Below are positions 52,694 to 62,278 of a stretch of 64,000 nt of DNA, in pieces. Made by a program: the position numbers and the translations under genes. This stretch comes from Imbricaverruca yamaguchii. Taxonomy: Eukaryota > Arthropoda > Thecostraca > Neoverrucidae. The notes under the pieces were generated by a model, which saw only the letters and a list, made by a program, of their open reading frames with translations, searched no databases and had not been told where the DNA came from. Within the stretch, counting starts at the first letter, position 1. The number at the start of each line of letters is the position of its first letter. The stretch covers positions 301,501 to 365,500 of the forward strand of contig JAOTOL010001213.1 in assembly GCA_034440575.1 (NCBI GenBank). Reading direction: 5' to 3'.

Positions 52694-53834
52694 CTATTTC
52701 CCTCCCTCGTCCAACGTTTTGGTCTTGAACGTCGGGCAGTCAGCCATTTTGTATTTGCCCTTACGAACTACGCACAGGGGTAGCGATCTTGCTTCAGCTC
52801 CTTCAGCTACGTACGTCGCAACGGTTACGAGTGCCGACTTTCGCGCGGCACCATCCATGGGCGTGTGAGCCGCACGTTTACGGTCCGACGCTTCCGTTTG
52901 GACAGCGGAGAACCTGAAGATGCTCACCTGGACTCTGAGCCATTCGCTGAGCGTCTCCAGCGAAGGCTGCTCGGGTCGTAAGCGGAAGACTTCACGACCC
53001 CATTTGCGAGACAGCTCGTTTGGCAGCTTTTCCACCACTCTCCGCAAATTCTCACTGCTGGAGAGGTCACTCGCATAGCCCAAGTTGCACAGCACCGTCA
53101 GTGTGTTCAGAACGACAGCGTATGATTTCTCCATGGACGGCAGGTCGTTGCCGGCGACATAGTGAAGACGCTTCTCAAATGGGCCTGAACGGCTTCATCT
53201 CGCATGGGTGCAATACAATCCACAAGGATTGACGCACCCTAAAACCCCAATAATCATCTTCATCTCGCCCGAACCGCTCTCGTAATGTCACTAAGGCGTC
53301 TATGTGAAGACCACCGTTGAAGAGCATGCCGTCGATTGCCCCAGCATCCGGCGCATCCACCGCGTTTTGGAGCTGGGCCATCCGCTCGGAGGCCGTCAGC
53401 GGTGGCTGATCGTGCACGAGGGCCTTGAACAGGCCGATCCAGCGCGGCCACTCCTGCGCTCTTCCGCGGAACGTAGGTCGGCTCAGGCGCGGTATGCTCT
53501 TGATGAATGCCGACGGCCCTCCACTTCCGTCCGAGCATAATCCCTTCATCCAACAGGCCGGATCATACCTGACGTGCCGCACTGGCTCGGCCTCGGCAGG
53601 TGCGACAGGAATGACGTCCAGCGGGCGCGCCTGACTACCCGGCTCGCCAACGTCACGCGGCTGCTCACGTTCCTCGCTGGATCGGTCATCGTGGATCACA
53701 GGGGTATCCCTAGTCTCTTCAATGGCTTCCTCCTCGAAGTCATTCCTCCGCTCCCAATCGGGGTCAGATTCCGCTGCCATGCATAAGCGTGCCTTCATAA
53801 GGCCGTGCTCCAGCTCTTCTTCGATGCTTGTCAC
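52694..53834 (-). pseudogene. BEL/Pao retrotransposon gag, interrupted
   Basis: The reverse strand from 53834 reads an N-terminal acidic region, then KSIPRLSRPTFRGRAQEWPR and WIGLFKALVHDQPPLTASER with MAQLQNAV. This is the hallmark of BEL/Pao gag (the P-x-F-x-G-x-x-x-x-W-x-x-F...V...L-x-x-x-x-K-x-x-x-L domain, known as DUF1759). A 54-bp insertion at 53204-53257 disrupts the frame. Past it, a further frame (53134-52694) gives the second half: VLCNLGYASDLSSSENLRRV, VEKLPNELSRKW and LETLSEWL. It ends at a damaged zinc knuckle (LCVVRKGKYKMADCPTF, one Cys replaced by Arg). No protease, RT or LTR is present in the window. Confidence 0.9.
53204..53257 (+). mobile_element. 54-bp tail-only retroposon insertion with 11-bp target-site duplication
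   Basis: CTTCATCTCGC at 53193-53203 and at 53258-53268 flank 54 bases that include GATTGACGCACCCTAAAACC then CCAATAATCAT, i.e. the 3' end of the Jockey/I-like LINE. It sits inside BEL/Pao gag and breaks its frame. Confidence 0.75.
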
Positions 53835-54499
53835 ATCTCAAAGTTCATTTGATCTCTTCTGCTGTTCTTTCTGATCTTACAACTCCTCTCTGAATCTTCT
53901 TTACATTTTCTGCCTTTCCCTCGGATGCTTAACCTCGAGAGTCGTTAATTCTGCGGCGATGACTGCTTCCTTCGACGCCACCGAGGTTCTCGAACGTTGC
54001 GAGTCGCGAGACGCACTGATCTTGCTTCACTCGCGGCGTGCAGTGAGTGACTGCCGACTCTCTCTCGGGTGGGGCAGAGCGCGCCATGCCGGCTGCTGAA
54101 CAGCCGCATGCCTGATCTTAATTGCCATGCCGGTGTGCAACAGTTTCCAAATGTACTGTGCTTACCGTAAAATACGTACATCGGAATAGTACAATAATGC
54201 TGGTCTGTAGCTGTAAATGCTGTGACACCGCAAGCCAGCCGACATGCAACTCCTGAGCTGGAGTCGGCCGGTGGGTTGCCGACGGCCCGAGCCGCGGCGG
54301 CGACCGGACGTTAAAAGCGTATGATATTGTTTACAAGCCGACATTGATCTCCAGACTTCTTCACTTCGGCAGAAAGGAAATTCAGCTCATTATTTTATAG
54401 GGTTTTGTCTCGTTCCCGTCATTTTCATCTCCGGTGCAGGTCAGCGATTTCAGAGTTACATTTCATGAAAAACTGACTACCACAAAGAAGCTGTTCTAC
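53835..54499. other. No supported gene
   Basis: Unique-looking sequence between the BEL/Pao and RNase H fragments. Short reverse frames at 53945-54344 have no domain. Confidence 0.4.
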
Positions 54500-55012
54500 A
54501 AAATACGACAAACAAAAATTCCACCAGTTTCGCTCTCGTCATCGACACGTTCACTTTGTTTTCACAGACGGATCCAAAGACTAAGATAGCATAGGAAATT
54601 CCATTGTTTCAGGTACATATACACAACCATATCGCCTGCCAAACGGGCCTCCCATATTCATCGCCGAATTGCACTGACCATCGCTACATCTTCTTACTGA
54701 CCATCGCTATATCCGCAACCGTTCAAACTGTCACCCCACGCGCAATGACGTCACTTGTTCCGACTCAAAATCTGCTCTTCAATCTATTTCTTCACTTTCC
54801 TTTTCGCACCGTTACGATGTTTCCATTTATGACACACTTGAAACACTTCATTGGATGGGCATGAAGGTCCGTTTCCCGTAGGTGCCAGGTCACTGTGGCA
54901 TCCTAGGAAACAAGGAAGCGGACCATTTCGCAAAACAATTATTGCAATTACCACACAGCACAGAAATCCCGCTACACTTTGACGCCATCAAATCAGCAAT
55001 ACGACGATAAAA
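54500..55012 (+). pseudogene. LINE RNase H domain, decayed
   Basis: One + frame, with three in-frame stops, reads HVHFVFTDGSK, PPIFIAELH, TCSDSKSALQSIS and VPGHCGILGNKEADHFAKQL. These are the four acidic-residue motifs of ribonuclease H (D in TDGSK, E in IAELH, D in SDSKSAL, D in NKEAD), together with the H of the GHCGI box. The spacing is that of I-type LINE ORF2 proteins. It is cut at about 55015 by an R2-like copy in the other orientation. The zinc-finger C-terminus at 40.17-40.53 kb is what would be expected next in an intact member of such a family. Confidence 0.85.
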
Positions 55013-55015
55013 CTT

Positions 55016-55440
55016 GACTAATAAAAAACCAAAACGATAAAACTAGACCAAGACCAAGGCGCGGGCGGCGACGGGAAGAGCGGACGGACACCGACACCGA
55101 CACACATAACCCCCAAGGCGGTGGAGGCCACCTTAACACAGCGACCGCCGCCGTGTCACGATGGTAGGGGAGGGGCCCACACCAAGGCAACACAACGGCG
55201 GACGGCCGTAGAAGACGTAAAACTCCACCTACCTCGAAAAGTCCAGGTGCCGGGCCGCCCGCGATAGTCCTTGCCGCCGTCGCCGCCACGCGCCGTGCGG
55301 GGTAAAAGGGCGGTGCTGTAAAGCTAGAAAAGGTCGCAAGTCACCCCACCGCCCGCTGGGGCGCGAGCTTGCGCGCCAGTCACAATGTCCGCTCCCCGCA
55401 GTGTGCACCTGTCGCACATATTTTCCTTTCATTTACAATA
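55016..55440 (-). mobile_element. R2-like LINE, 5' leader copy
   Basis: Reverse orientation; starts near GAAGCATTTATTGTAAATG at 55433 and contains GACTGGCGCGCAAGCTCGC, GCCACGCGCCGTGCGGGG, the CGGCCGTCCGCCGTTGTGTT word and the CGCGCCTTGGTCTTGG word. Ends at about 55016 without coding sequence. Confidence 0.65.
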
Positions 55441-55449
55441 AATGCTTCA

Positions 55450-56258
55450 GTATATTGAGTACAATAGAAACAAACAATTACTAATGGCAGATATTAAGCT
55501 GATAAGAACATATTTGTCCTTTATTGACAATAAATGCTTGATCATCACATCTCGGGTTTCACAATCACAGAGCACCCACCAGTGTCCGGGCACCACACAA
55601 GTGCCCGGGCACACACAAACCTGCTCAGGTGCGCTCCCGGCGGCTGAATCCAGGCGTGGTAGGCCGCACGGGGGCGCACCACACCAAACACATATACATA
55701 GGAAACAAAACAAATACCTTTAAAACTGGCCCCGCACGGCCGCGGCCGCAACGCCAGTGTACAAGCTAAAAACGTTAAAATGGCATGTAGAATGCCGGAC
55801 GGGCCGCCCTCTAATTAAACAATAAACAATGAAAAACAAAGCACAATACCATGACAATAACATAAGTAAAAAAGGGGTGGGCCACGGCGGCCAAAAGGGC
55901 CATAATAACCGTGGCCCGAGAGACGACCCGCCCTAAAACAAACGCAAGTTAAAGACGTTAAACACCCCCACGCCGCGGCCCGCAAGACCGGCCCGGCGTG
56001 GGTACCACGCGCCCCAGCCCGGAGCGGCGCGCCAACACAACACAGTCGGCGCGCCACCCCGCGGCCCGACCGTCACGCGGCCGGGCAAAAGGCCGGGGCG
56101 GCAGCACCCAGCGCTGCTCCAGGCAGCGCCAGCCGCCGCCGCAACGCGCTAAGGGTAGGTGGGTCCTGGGGAAGGACAAGGAACCCCCAGAGCGGAGCCA
56201 TCTAGAGTCTCTCGCCCCCTCCACCCAGGGCCCCGCATGGTATGGCGCAACACCCTGC
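55450..56258 (-). mobile_element. 3' UTR of the R2-like element
   Basis: Follows the ORF stop at 56259. Contains GCGGCCCGCAAGACCGG, GGGCCAcGGttATTATGGCC, GCGGCCGCGGCCGT, GTGTTTGGTGTGGTGCGC and ends at about TTTATTGTCAATAAAGGACA (55525). A second copy is at 56900-57420 and a third, partial, at 61325-61570. AATAAA is present near the end. Confidence 0.7.
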
Positions 56259-56900
56259 CTATCCGCGGTCGTCACGTACGACCGCGGGTTGCTGGTACTG
56301 GCGACGCCCGGTGACGTGTTCGACGTACACGTCACGGGACCACCTCAGGGTATCACTCACCAACAGCTGACGCATAAGCTTCGCATAAAAGCGACTAACG
56401 CGCGGCTGTTTGAGGGCGGCCTCATTCCCCCGGCACCAAGTGCCAAGGGAGCCCACGACGAAGTCGTGGATCGAGGCCGTTTTGCCCTGCTGGCGGAGCT
56501 GCTCCACAAGGGGGGCATACTTCTCCAGCTTCCCGTCGGCAGCGGCACGCAGCGCGGCGGCTCGGTTCTCGAAGGCGATGGTAACATCGACCAACGAGAC
56601 CTCGTTGCCCCTCGTCACAACAAGGTTCGGGCGGAGAGCCGAGTCCACGCCCGGCACCCGCCGATTGACACGCAGCTCCGTGCCACCACGCTGCGGCACC
56701 GCTTTGGTGAGGCGGGACAGCACTGCGTTGTGGCGCAACTGAAACGCAGCACTCTGCGGCCTACAGTGGTTCAAAACGTGAGGCAGCGTCTCTTTGGCGT
56801 AGCCACAGCGCCGGCAGCGCCGGTCCCGTGCGCCACGCTGGTAGTTGTTCAGCTGGTGGTAGCCGTTCAGCTGGTGGTAGCCGTTCTTTTCTATATTTAA
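56259..56900 (-). pseudogene. R2-like LINE ORF, C-terminal zinc knuckle and restriction-like endonuclease
   Basis: Reverse frame reading RRCRRCGYAKETLPHVLNHC, the CCHC knuckle found between RT and endonuclease in R2-group elements, then HNAVLSRLTKAV, VNRRVPGVDSALRPNLVV, SLVDVTIAFENRAAALRAA, KLEKYAPLVEQL and FVVGSLGTWCRGNEAAL. It ends RWSRDVYVEHVTGRRQYQQP with a stop at 56259. Known R2-type endonucleases use a P-D-x(n)-D-x(n)-K active site. Here the first position reads P-N, while the second Asp (LVDVT) and the K-x-x-K-Y remain, so this copy is probably catalytically dead. The RT lies upstream in full elements but is missing: the frame begins at about 56900, where another element 3' end abuts. 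A 15-bp duplicated GCTACCACCAGCTGAAC word sits at its start. Confidence 0.85.
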
Positions 56901-58051
56901 AATGTTTCAACATTCACAAGAACAATCAGAAAGACATCCGCTCGTGGCCGGGCACCACGCTGGTGCCCGGGCACACATAAATCTGCTCAGGTGCGCTCCC
57001 GCCGGCCGAATCCAGGCGTGGTAGGCCGCACGGGAGCGCACCACACCAAACACATCAATAGTAAAACAAAAACAAATACATTAAAAACCGGCGCCGTACG
57101 GCCGCGGCCGCAACGCCAGTATAAAAGTACGAATATTAAAATGGCATATAAAATTCCGGACGGGCAGCCCTCTAATTAAACAATAACAATAACAAAAACA
57201 AACAATGAAAAACAAAACGCAATACATTAACACTCACAGATAAATGACAGGGGTGGGCCATGGTGGCCAAAAGGGCCATAAAAACCGTGGCCCGAGAGAC
57301 GGCCCGGCCCGCCCTAAAACAAACGCAAGTTAAAAGCGTTAAAAAACACCCCCACGCCGCGGCCCGCAAGACCGGCCCGGCGTGGGTACCACCGGCCCCA
57401 GCCCGGAGCGGCCCGCCCCCGAGCCGGGACCCCGACGAGGCGGCCGAGGACCCAGAGGTCCGCCCCACGCCGCCGGAGCCCGACGAACCCGCCAGGAACG
57501 CCAGCGGGCCGTCTGGCGACCAAGACAGTTGCCACGGCGTCGGCGGCAGGCGGCGCCGCGCCGACGACCCCGCCGACGTGAGGCCCCGCGACGTGCGGGG
57601 CGGATTATACAGTGCATGGTGCCCGGGACGGGGAAGTAGACGACTAGGTCGTCCCCGTCCCTCTCGGGCCCAGGAATAGTCGCGGGGCCCGGGGAGCCGC
57701 TAATGGTGCGGCTCCCTCACGCGCACCGGTTTCTGCCGTCGCCGATAAAAACGCATGTGCGGGCCGTGTAAATCGGCCCACACAGAGGCGTTAAAAACGA
57801 TGAGAAGATAAAACTTGGCCAAGACCAAGGCGCGGGCGGCGACGGGAAGAGCGGACGGACACACACACAGGAACCCCCCGAGGCGGCGGAGCCCACCTCA
57901 GCACAGCGACCGCCGCCGTGACACGATGGTAGGGGAGGGACCCACACCAAGGGAACACAACGGCGGACGGCCGTAGAAGACGTAAAACTCCACCTACCTC
58001 GAGATGTCCAGGTGCCGGGCCGCCCGCGAAAGAGTCCTTCCCGCCGTCGCC
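56901..58051 (-). mobile_element. Internally deleted R2-like copy: leader, N-terminal piece and 3' UTR
   Basis: Reverse orientation. The leader (58051-57780) matches 35.96-36.31 kb and 55.02-55.4 kb. It is followed by an Arg/Ala/Gly-rich frame MHCIIRPARRGASRRRGRRR (57617-57339), then directly by the same 3' UTR found at 55.45-56.06 kb (57400-56905), ending ATGTTGAAACATTTTAAAT. RT and endonuclease are absent, so it is a non-autonomous derivative of about 1.15 kb, further split by an insertion at 58052. Confidence 0.65.
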
Positions 58052-58452
58052 ACGGGAAGGACTTTCTTTCCCGCCGTTATCTATCCCTTTCAACAATAGG
58101 CGTGCCGAATGTTACTGTTTCACGGATGTTACTTCCTTTTCACTGTTTCACGGATGACGTTTGCTTGCGCTTGCTCTTACTGTTTCACTGATGCTGCTCC
58201 CATTTTGCGGTTTCGCTGATGTTTGGTTGCGTTTTCTCTTGCCGTGCCGCTGTTTCGCTGATGTTGCCTCCATTTCGCCGATGTTGCTCCATTTCGCCGT
58301 TTCGCTGACTATGTTGCTGGCTGAATCGCACATTATGCCTTCAGGACAGCTGTGTCTCTTTCCCTCGGATATCAAGTTTGGAGCAATCTGCAGATCTCGC
58401 GGACATGTGACACTTTTTTCTTATGAAGTTGTTTTAATCCTTACCTTTGGTT

Positions 58453-58501
<49 letters not shown>

Positions 58502-58620
58502 GTTCGTGTACTACTATTGGCACCAATCATCCTAAGCTGTGAATGCAACATTGTTATGGGCGCTGTATGACCGAAGCAGTCGAAGCGCCCCTAAGCCCAA
58601 ATAACTAACTAACTAACTAA
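58052..58620 (+). mobile_element. 5'-truncated Jockey/I-like LINE 3' end inserted in the R2-like leader
   Basis: CCGCCGTCGCC at 58041-58051 and 58621-58631 flank 569 bases. The insert carries GTTTCACTGATGTT-type units, a T-run of about 44 (58456-58498), GTGTACTACTATTGGCACCA and a (TAAC)4 tail, matching 40534-40795. The target-site duplication and interruption of the R2-like leader show it inserted after that element. Confidence 0.8.
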
Positions 58621-58631
58621 CCGCCGTCGCC

Positions 58632-59150
58632 GCCACGCGCCGTGCGGGGTAAAAAGGCTGTGCCGCAGCAGGTAAAACGTCACAATCACTGCATCGCTAC
58701 TACACTTTGGGCCCCGGAAGGCCCGGGCCCGCAGGCACGCGGCGCAGGAGCGGCCACGTCACCACCACCGATCGGGCCGCCACGCCGCGGCCCGGCCACC
58801 ACGCCGCTGAGCCACCGGGTGACGCGCGCGCTGACACTCATGCTGCGGTGGGCGGGCGGCACCTCCGACGTCGCCCTCTCCTCCACCAGCCGCCCGCCTA
58901 ACCGCAGCTCCCTCCACGGCCGCCCCAGGGCCGGGCCAGGGGCGGCCACCGCGCGCGCGTCCTCGTCCTCTTGTTCCCGTTCGCCGCGGCGGCCGGGCGG
59001 CACTTGGCGGGCCTCGTCACTGGTACGCCGCCCGGTCCGCCGCGGCCCATCCTCCAGCCGCCCCGGAGCCGAGTCCGGGGCGGCGCGCAGGCAGGCGGGG
59101 CCCGGCCGCGCCCAGCGCACCCCCTCCAAGATCAGCACCAGCCAAAGGTA
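58632..59150 (-). other. GC-rich open frame of unknown nature next to R2-like leader remnant
   Basis: 58632-58680 is the continuation of the R2-like leader interrupted at 58052. Beyond it a 150-codon reverse frame (59138-58686) is rich in Arg, Pro, Gly and Ala (AHRSMSVSARVTRWLSGVVA, GREREQEDEDARAV). I do not recognise it. It may be R2-like ORF sequence or merely GC-rich DNA, since several other frames are open too. From 59151 to 59589 nothing is recognised. Confidence 0.3.
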
Positions 59151-59589
59151 TCAGATACAAACCAACTGTATCTGGCGATACAGTTGCTCCAATGACAATG
59201 TACACAAGCAATGCGCGGCACACGGGACGATAGCCACCCGGTTGATAAAATGTCCCATCAAAATGGAAAGTTATCATTTTGACATCACTGTCAAAATGAC
59301 TGATCGCTGCCGAATCAACTCCGTTTCAAAGCACAACGCGGAAGTCAACTACCGGACTGACCCTGCTCAGGTTGCGACACACTAAGTCACTTCAACCTGC
59401 GGGATCTGTGGGGAACGTGTGTGCACCTCTTGACAGCAGAAAACAAGGGGCCCAACTTCAAGAAGCAGAAAACCGTCCTCGCACTTGACGCTCTCCTGGT
59501 CAGTCTAACGCTTGGCGCGCACAATCTCGTGAGTACTCGAGCTACTGTCATTGTTATGTGTGCTGGGTAGAAAAGAACGCTTTTCATTT

Positions 59590-60076
59590 TATTAACAAAA
59601 AATGTTTCAACACGGATTTTCGATCATGAAAATCAGTCCGAGGCCCACGTGTAGTCGCGGGGCCCGGGAGCCGCGACTACTCCCTCACGCGCATAGGCGT
59701 TGCCACAGACGCCGCCGATAAAAACGCATGTGCGGGCCGTGTAAATCGGCCCACACAGAGGCGTTAACAGATAAAATTGGCCACAGAACCCCCGAGGCGG
59801 TGGAGGCCACCTTAACACAGCGACCGCCGCCGTGTCACTATGGTAGGGGAGTGGCCCACACCAAGGCAACACAACGGCGGACGGCCGTAGAGGACGTAAA
59901 CTCCACCTACCACGAGAAGTCCAGGTGCCGGGCCGTCCACGAGAAGTCCGTGTGCCGGCTTGTCGCCGTCGCCGCCACGCGCCGCGCGGGGTAAAAGCTG
60001 TAGAAGCTAAAAAGTCCTAAAGCCGGCACAAATCACCGCACCGCCTGGTGGCCCGCGAGCTTGCGCGCCAGTCACA
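59590..60076 (-). mobile_element. Short R2-like derivative: leader joined to a 3' end
   Basis: In reverse orientation the leader (GACTGGCGCGCAAGCTCGC at 60075, GTGCCGGCTTTAGGAC, CGGCCGTCCGCCGTTGTGTT, GACACGGCGGCGGTCGCTG) leads to the GCCCGCACATGCGTTTTTAT and CGGGCCCCGCGACTA words shared with 57.66-57.77 kb. It ends with GTGTTGAAACATTTTTTG at about 59600, the same end as at 56.9 kb. Under 500 bp, non-coding: a deletion derivative behaving like a SINE-sized element. Confidence 0.55.
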
Positions 60077-60708
60077 ATGTCCGGTCCCGCACAGTGTGTA
60101 TCTGCGCCACTCACAATGTCCGGTCCCCGCACAGTGTGTATCTGCGCCAGTCACAATGTCCGGTCCCCACACAGTGTGTATCTGCGCCAGTCACAATGTC
60201 CGGTCCCCGCACAGTGTGTATCTGCGCCAGTCACAATGTCCGGTCCCGCACAGTGTGTATCTGCGCCAGTCACAATGTCCGGTCCCGGTCCCCACACAGT
60301 GTGTATCTGCGCCAGTCACAATGTCCGGTCCCCACACAGTGTGTATCTGCGCCAGTCACAATGTCCGGTCCCCACACAGTGTGTATCTGCGCCAGTCACA
60401 ATGTCCGGTCCCCACACAGTGTGTATCTGCGCCAGTCACAATGTCCGGTCCCGCACAGTGTGTATCTGCGCCAGTCACAATGTCCGGTCCCCACACAGTG
60501 TGTATCTGCGCCAGTCACAATGTCCGGTCCCGCACAGTGTGTATCTGCGCCAGTCACAATGTCCGGTCCCCGCACAGTGTGTATCTGCGCCAGTCACAAT
60601 GTCCGGTCCCCACACAGTGTGTATCTGCGCCAGTCACAATGTCCGGTCCCACACAGTGTGTATCTGCGCCAGTCACAATGTCCGGTCCCGCACAGTGTGT
60701 ATCTGCGG
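60077..60708 (+). repeat. 40-bp tandem repeat in the R2-like leader (CAGTCACAATGTCCGGTCCC core)
   Basis: About 16 units of 38-40 bp, with CCCGCA / CCCCACA variants. Single copies of the same unit occur at the leaders near 55380 and 36320. All three + frames are open (SQCPVPHSVYLR), an artefact of the unit. To the right, AATAAATGCTTGCA at 60729 matches 55435. The stretch 60740-61320 contains no gene. Confidence 0.95.
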
Positions 60709-61324
60709 ACAGATTTTCCTTTTATTCCAATAAATGCTTGCACACAGTTGTTCACATAGATACACTTTGATATTAGCTAAAAGGCCGAGAAGCGATGCAA
60801 TTTATTCATCCTTTTTCTCAGTTCATCATTCATCTTAGGTCTTTTTAGTTTTGCGGGAAATTTTGAGGTTGACGTTTCATTTAGGAAGACAAAACATATT
60901 TTTTTCATAGAGTTGGCGTCCAAAATGACGAAGAATGTCGATTTCTACACGAATAACTGCTGAGATTCGTGCATCCGCCCCTAAAATTCATTTCTAAAAA
61001 TATTTTTGCGAAAATAATTAAAAGTAGCTAGTTTATATCAAATACTACATTTTCCACACCGTGCTGACCGGCCGGCCGGCTGGTCGAGCGGCGCCCATAT
61101 CGCGTCCGCAGCAGTCAAAAGCCGGCGATTGGATTGATCCTTCACTCTCACCACCGCATGGACTATCCAAGCTATTTCAAATACCTACCAAACCGCAATT
61201 TCACCATGAATTTGCACGACTACTGGCTTTCCTGCAGATGATGCCACTGTGCCGTTATTGATGCCACAAGTGATAATTTGTTGCTGCCCACGTTTTGCAA
61301 AGTCTGATCGTATGCTCTACTAAT

Positions 61325-61570
61325 CAATAATAAAGAATGAAAACAACACAATATAATGCACAATAACGGATAAGTATAGTGAACCACGGCGGCCAAAATA
61401 GCCATAATAACCGTAGCCCGAGAGACGGCTCACCCTAAAGCAAACACATGTTAAAATATTATTTAAAAAAGACCTCCCACGCGGCGGCCCGCACGGCCGG
61501 CCCGGAGTGAGCACCATACGTACCAGCCCGGAGCGGCGCGCCAACACAACACAGTCGGCGCGCCAACCCG
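61325..61570 (-). mobile_element. R2-like 3' UTR fragment
   Basis: Reverse complement shows GCGGGCCGCCGCGTGGGAGG, GTTTGCTTTAGGGTGAGCCG and CGGGCTACGGTTATTATGGC, diverged from 55.87-56.06 kb and 57.25-57.42 kb. Lacks a tail and coding sequence. Confidence 0.65.
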
Positions 61571-62278
61571 CGGCCCGACCGTCACGCCCGCACGGGCATG
61601 CGGTGGCGGCATGCCCGTGGAACCCCCCGATGAGGCACCACCTCTACGCGGTGGGGGGATTGAGTGCCCCAATGACCCGGCGACCATCATACCGGCGAGG
61701 GGTGAGACCAGGAGTGCCTCACTCGTCCTTCCATCCACACGCTCCCATTCCAACACCAATATCATCCCAACCCATGTCCTTCACTTGGCGCCTGCCAACA
61801 CCAACTATCCCAGCTATGAGCAGGCAGGGCTTCCCCGGTCCTGCCCACCAGCTCTGTTTTATCGGGGTAGCCGCGCCCCCTCGGCCCGTCCCCAGGGGTT
61901 GACGGAGTCCTGGAGGTTGAGGTCCCCCGTCGCACGGTGCTAGTTGTGACGGGGGACCAACACACCTCTCTGGTACTGATATCCCGGAGGGGCGGGCGGG
62001 CCCGCGGGGCCTCACGCGGGCCAAGTGGCTGGTCGCCTCGGGCCGGGGGCCTGGGAATCTTCCCAGTGCCCGCCGGCCCGGCCGGCCGGGGTCAAGGGGT
62101 GGGCGGCGTTGGATCCTGGTCGGGGTGGTGAGTCTCTCTCTCCCGGCCGGACTAAGGCGCTTCCTGCCCCGTATAGATTCTCGGGCGCCTGGCGACCTCC
62201 CGTTCGCGGGACCCAGGCGTCCCCCCAGTAGGGCCCTATGCGGTGGGGCGCCCGGGGAGCTGAAACCAAACGCACTAC
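61571..62278 (+). other. Probable 5' leader of the LINE whose ORF1 starts at 62279
   Basis: GC-rich non-coding stretch directly ahead of ORF1 in the same orientation. Both strands have 100-220-codon open frames without domains, as expected from composition. The exact start of the element is not visible. Confidence 0.4.

Noticed and set aside
60048..60770. Three overlapping + frames of 218-240 codons
   Set aside because: All three frames are open over the 40-bp array; no domain and no unique flanking coding sequence.
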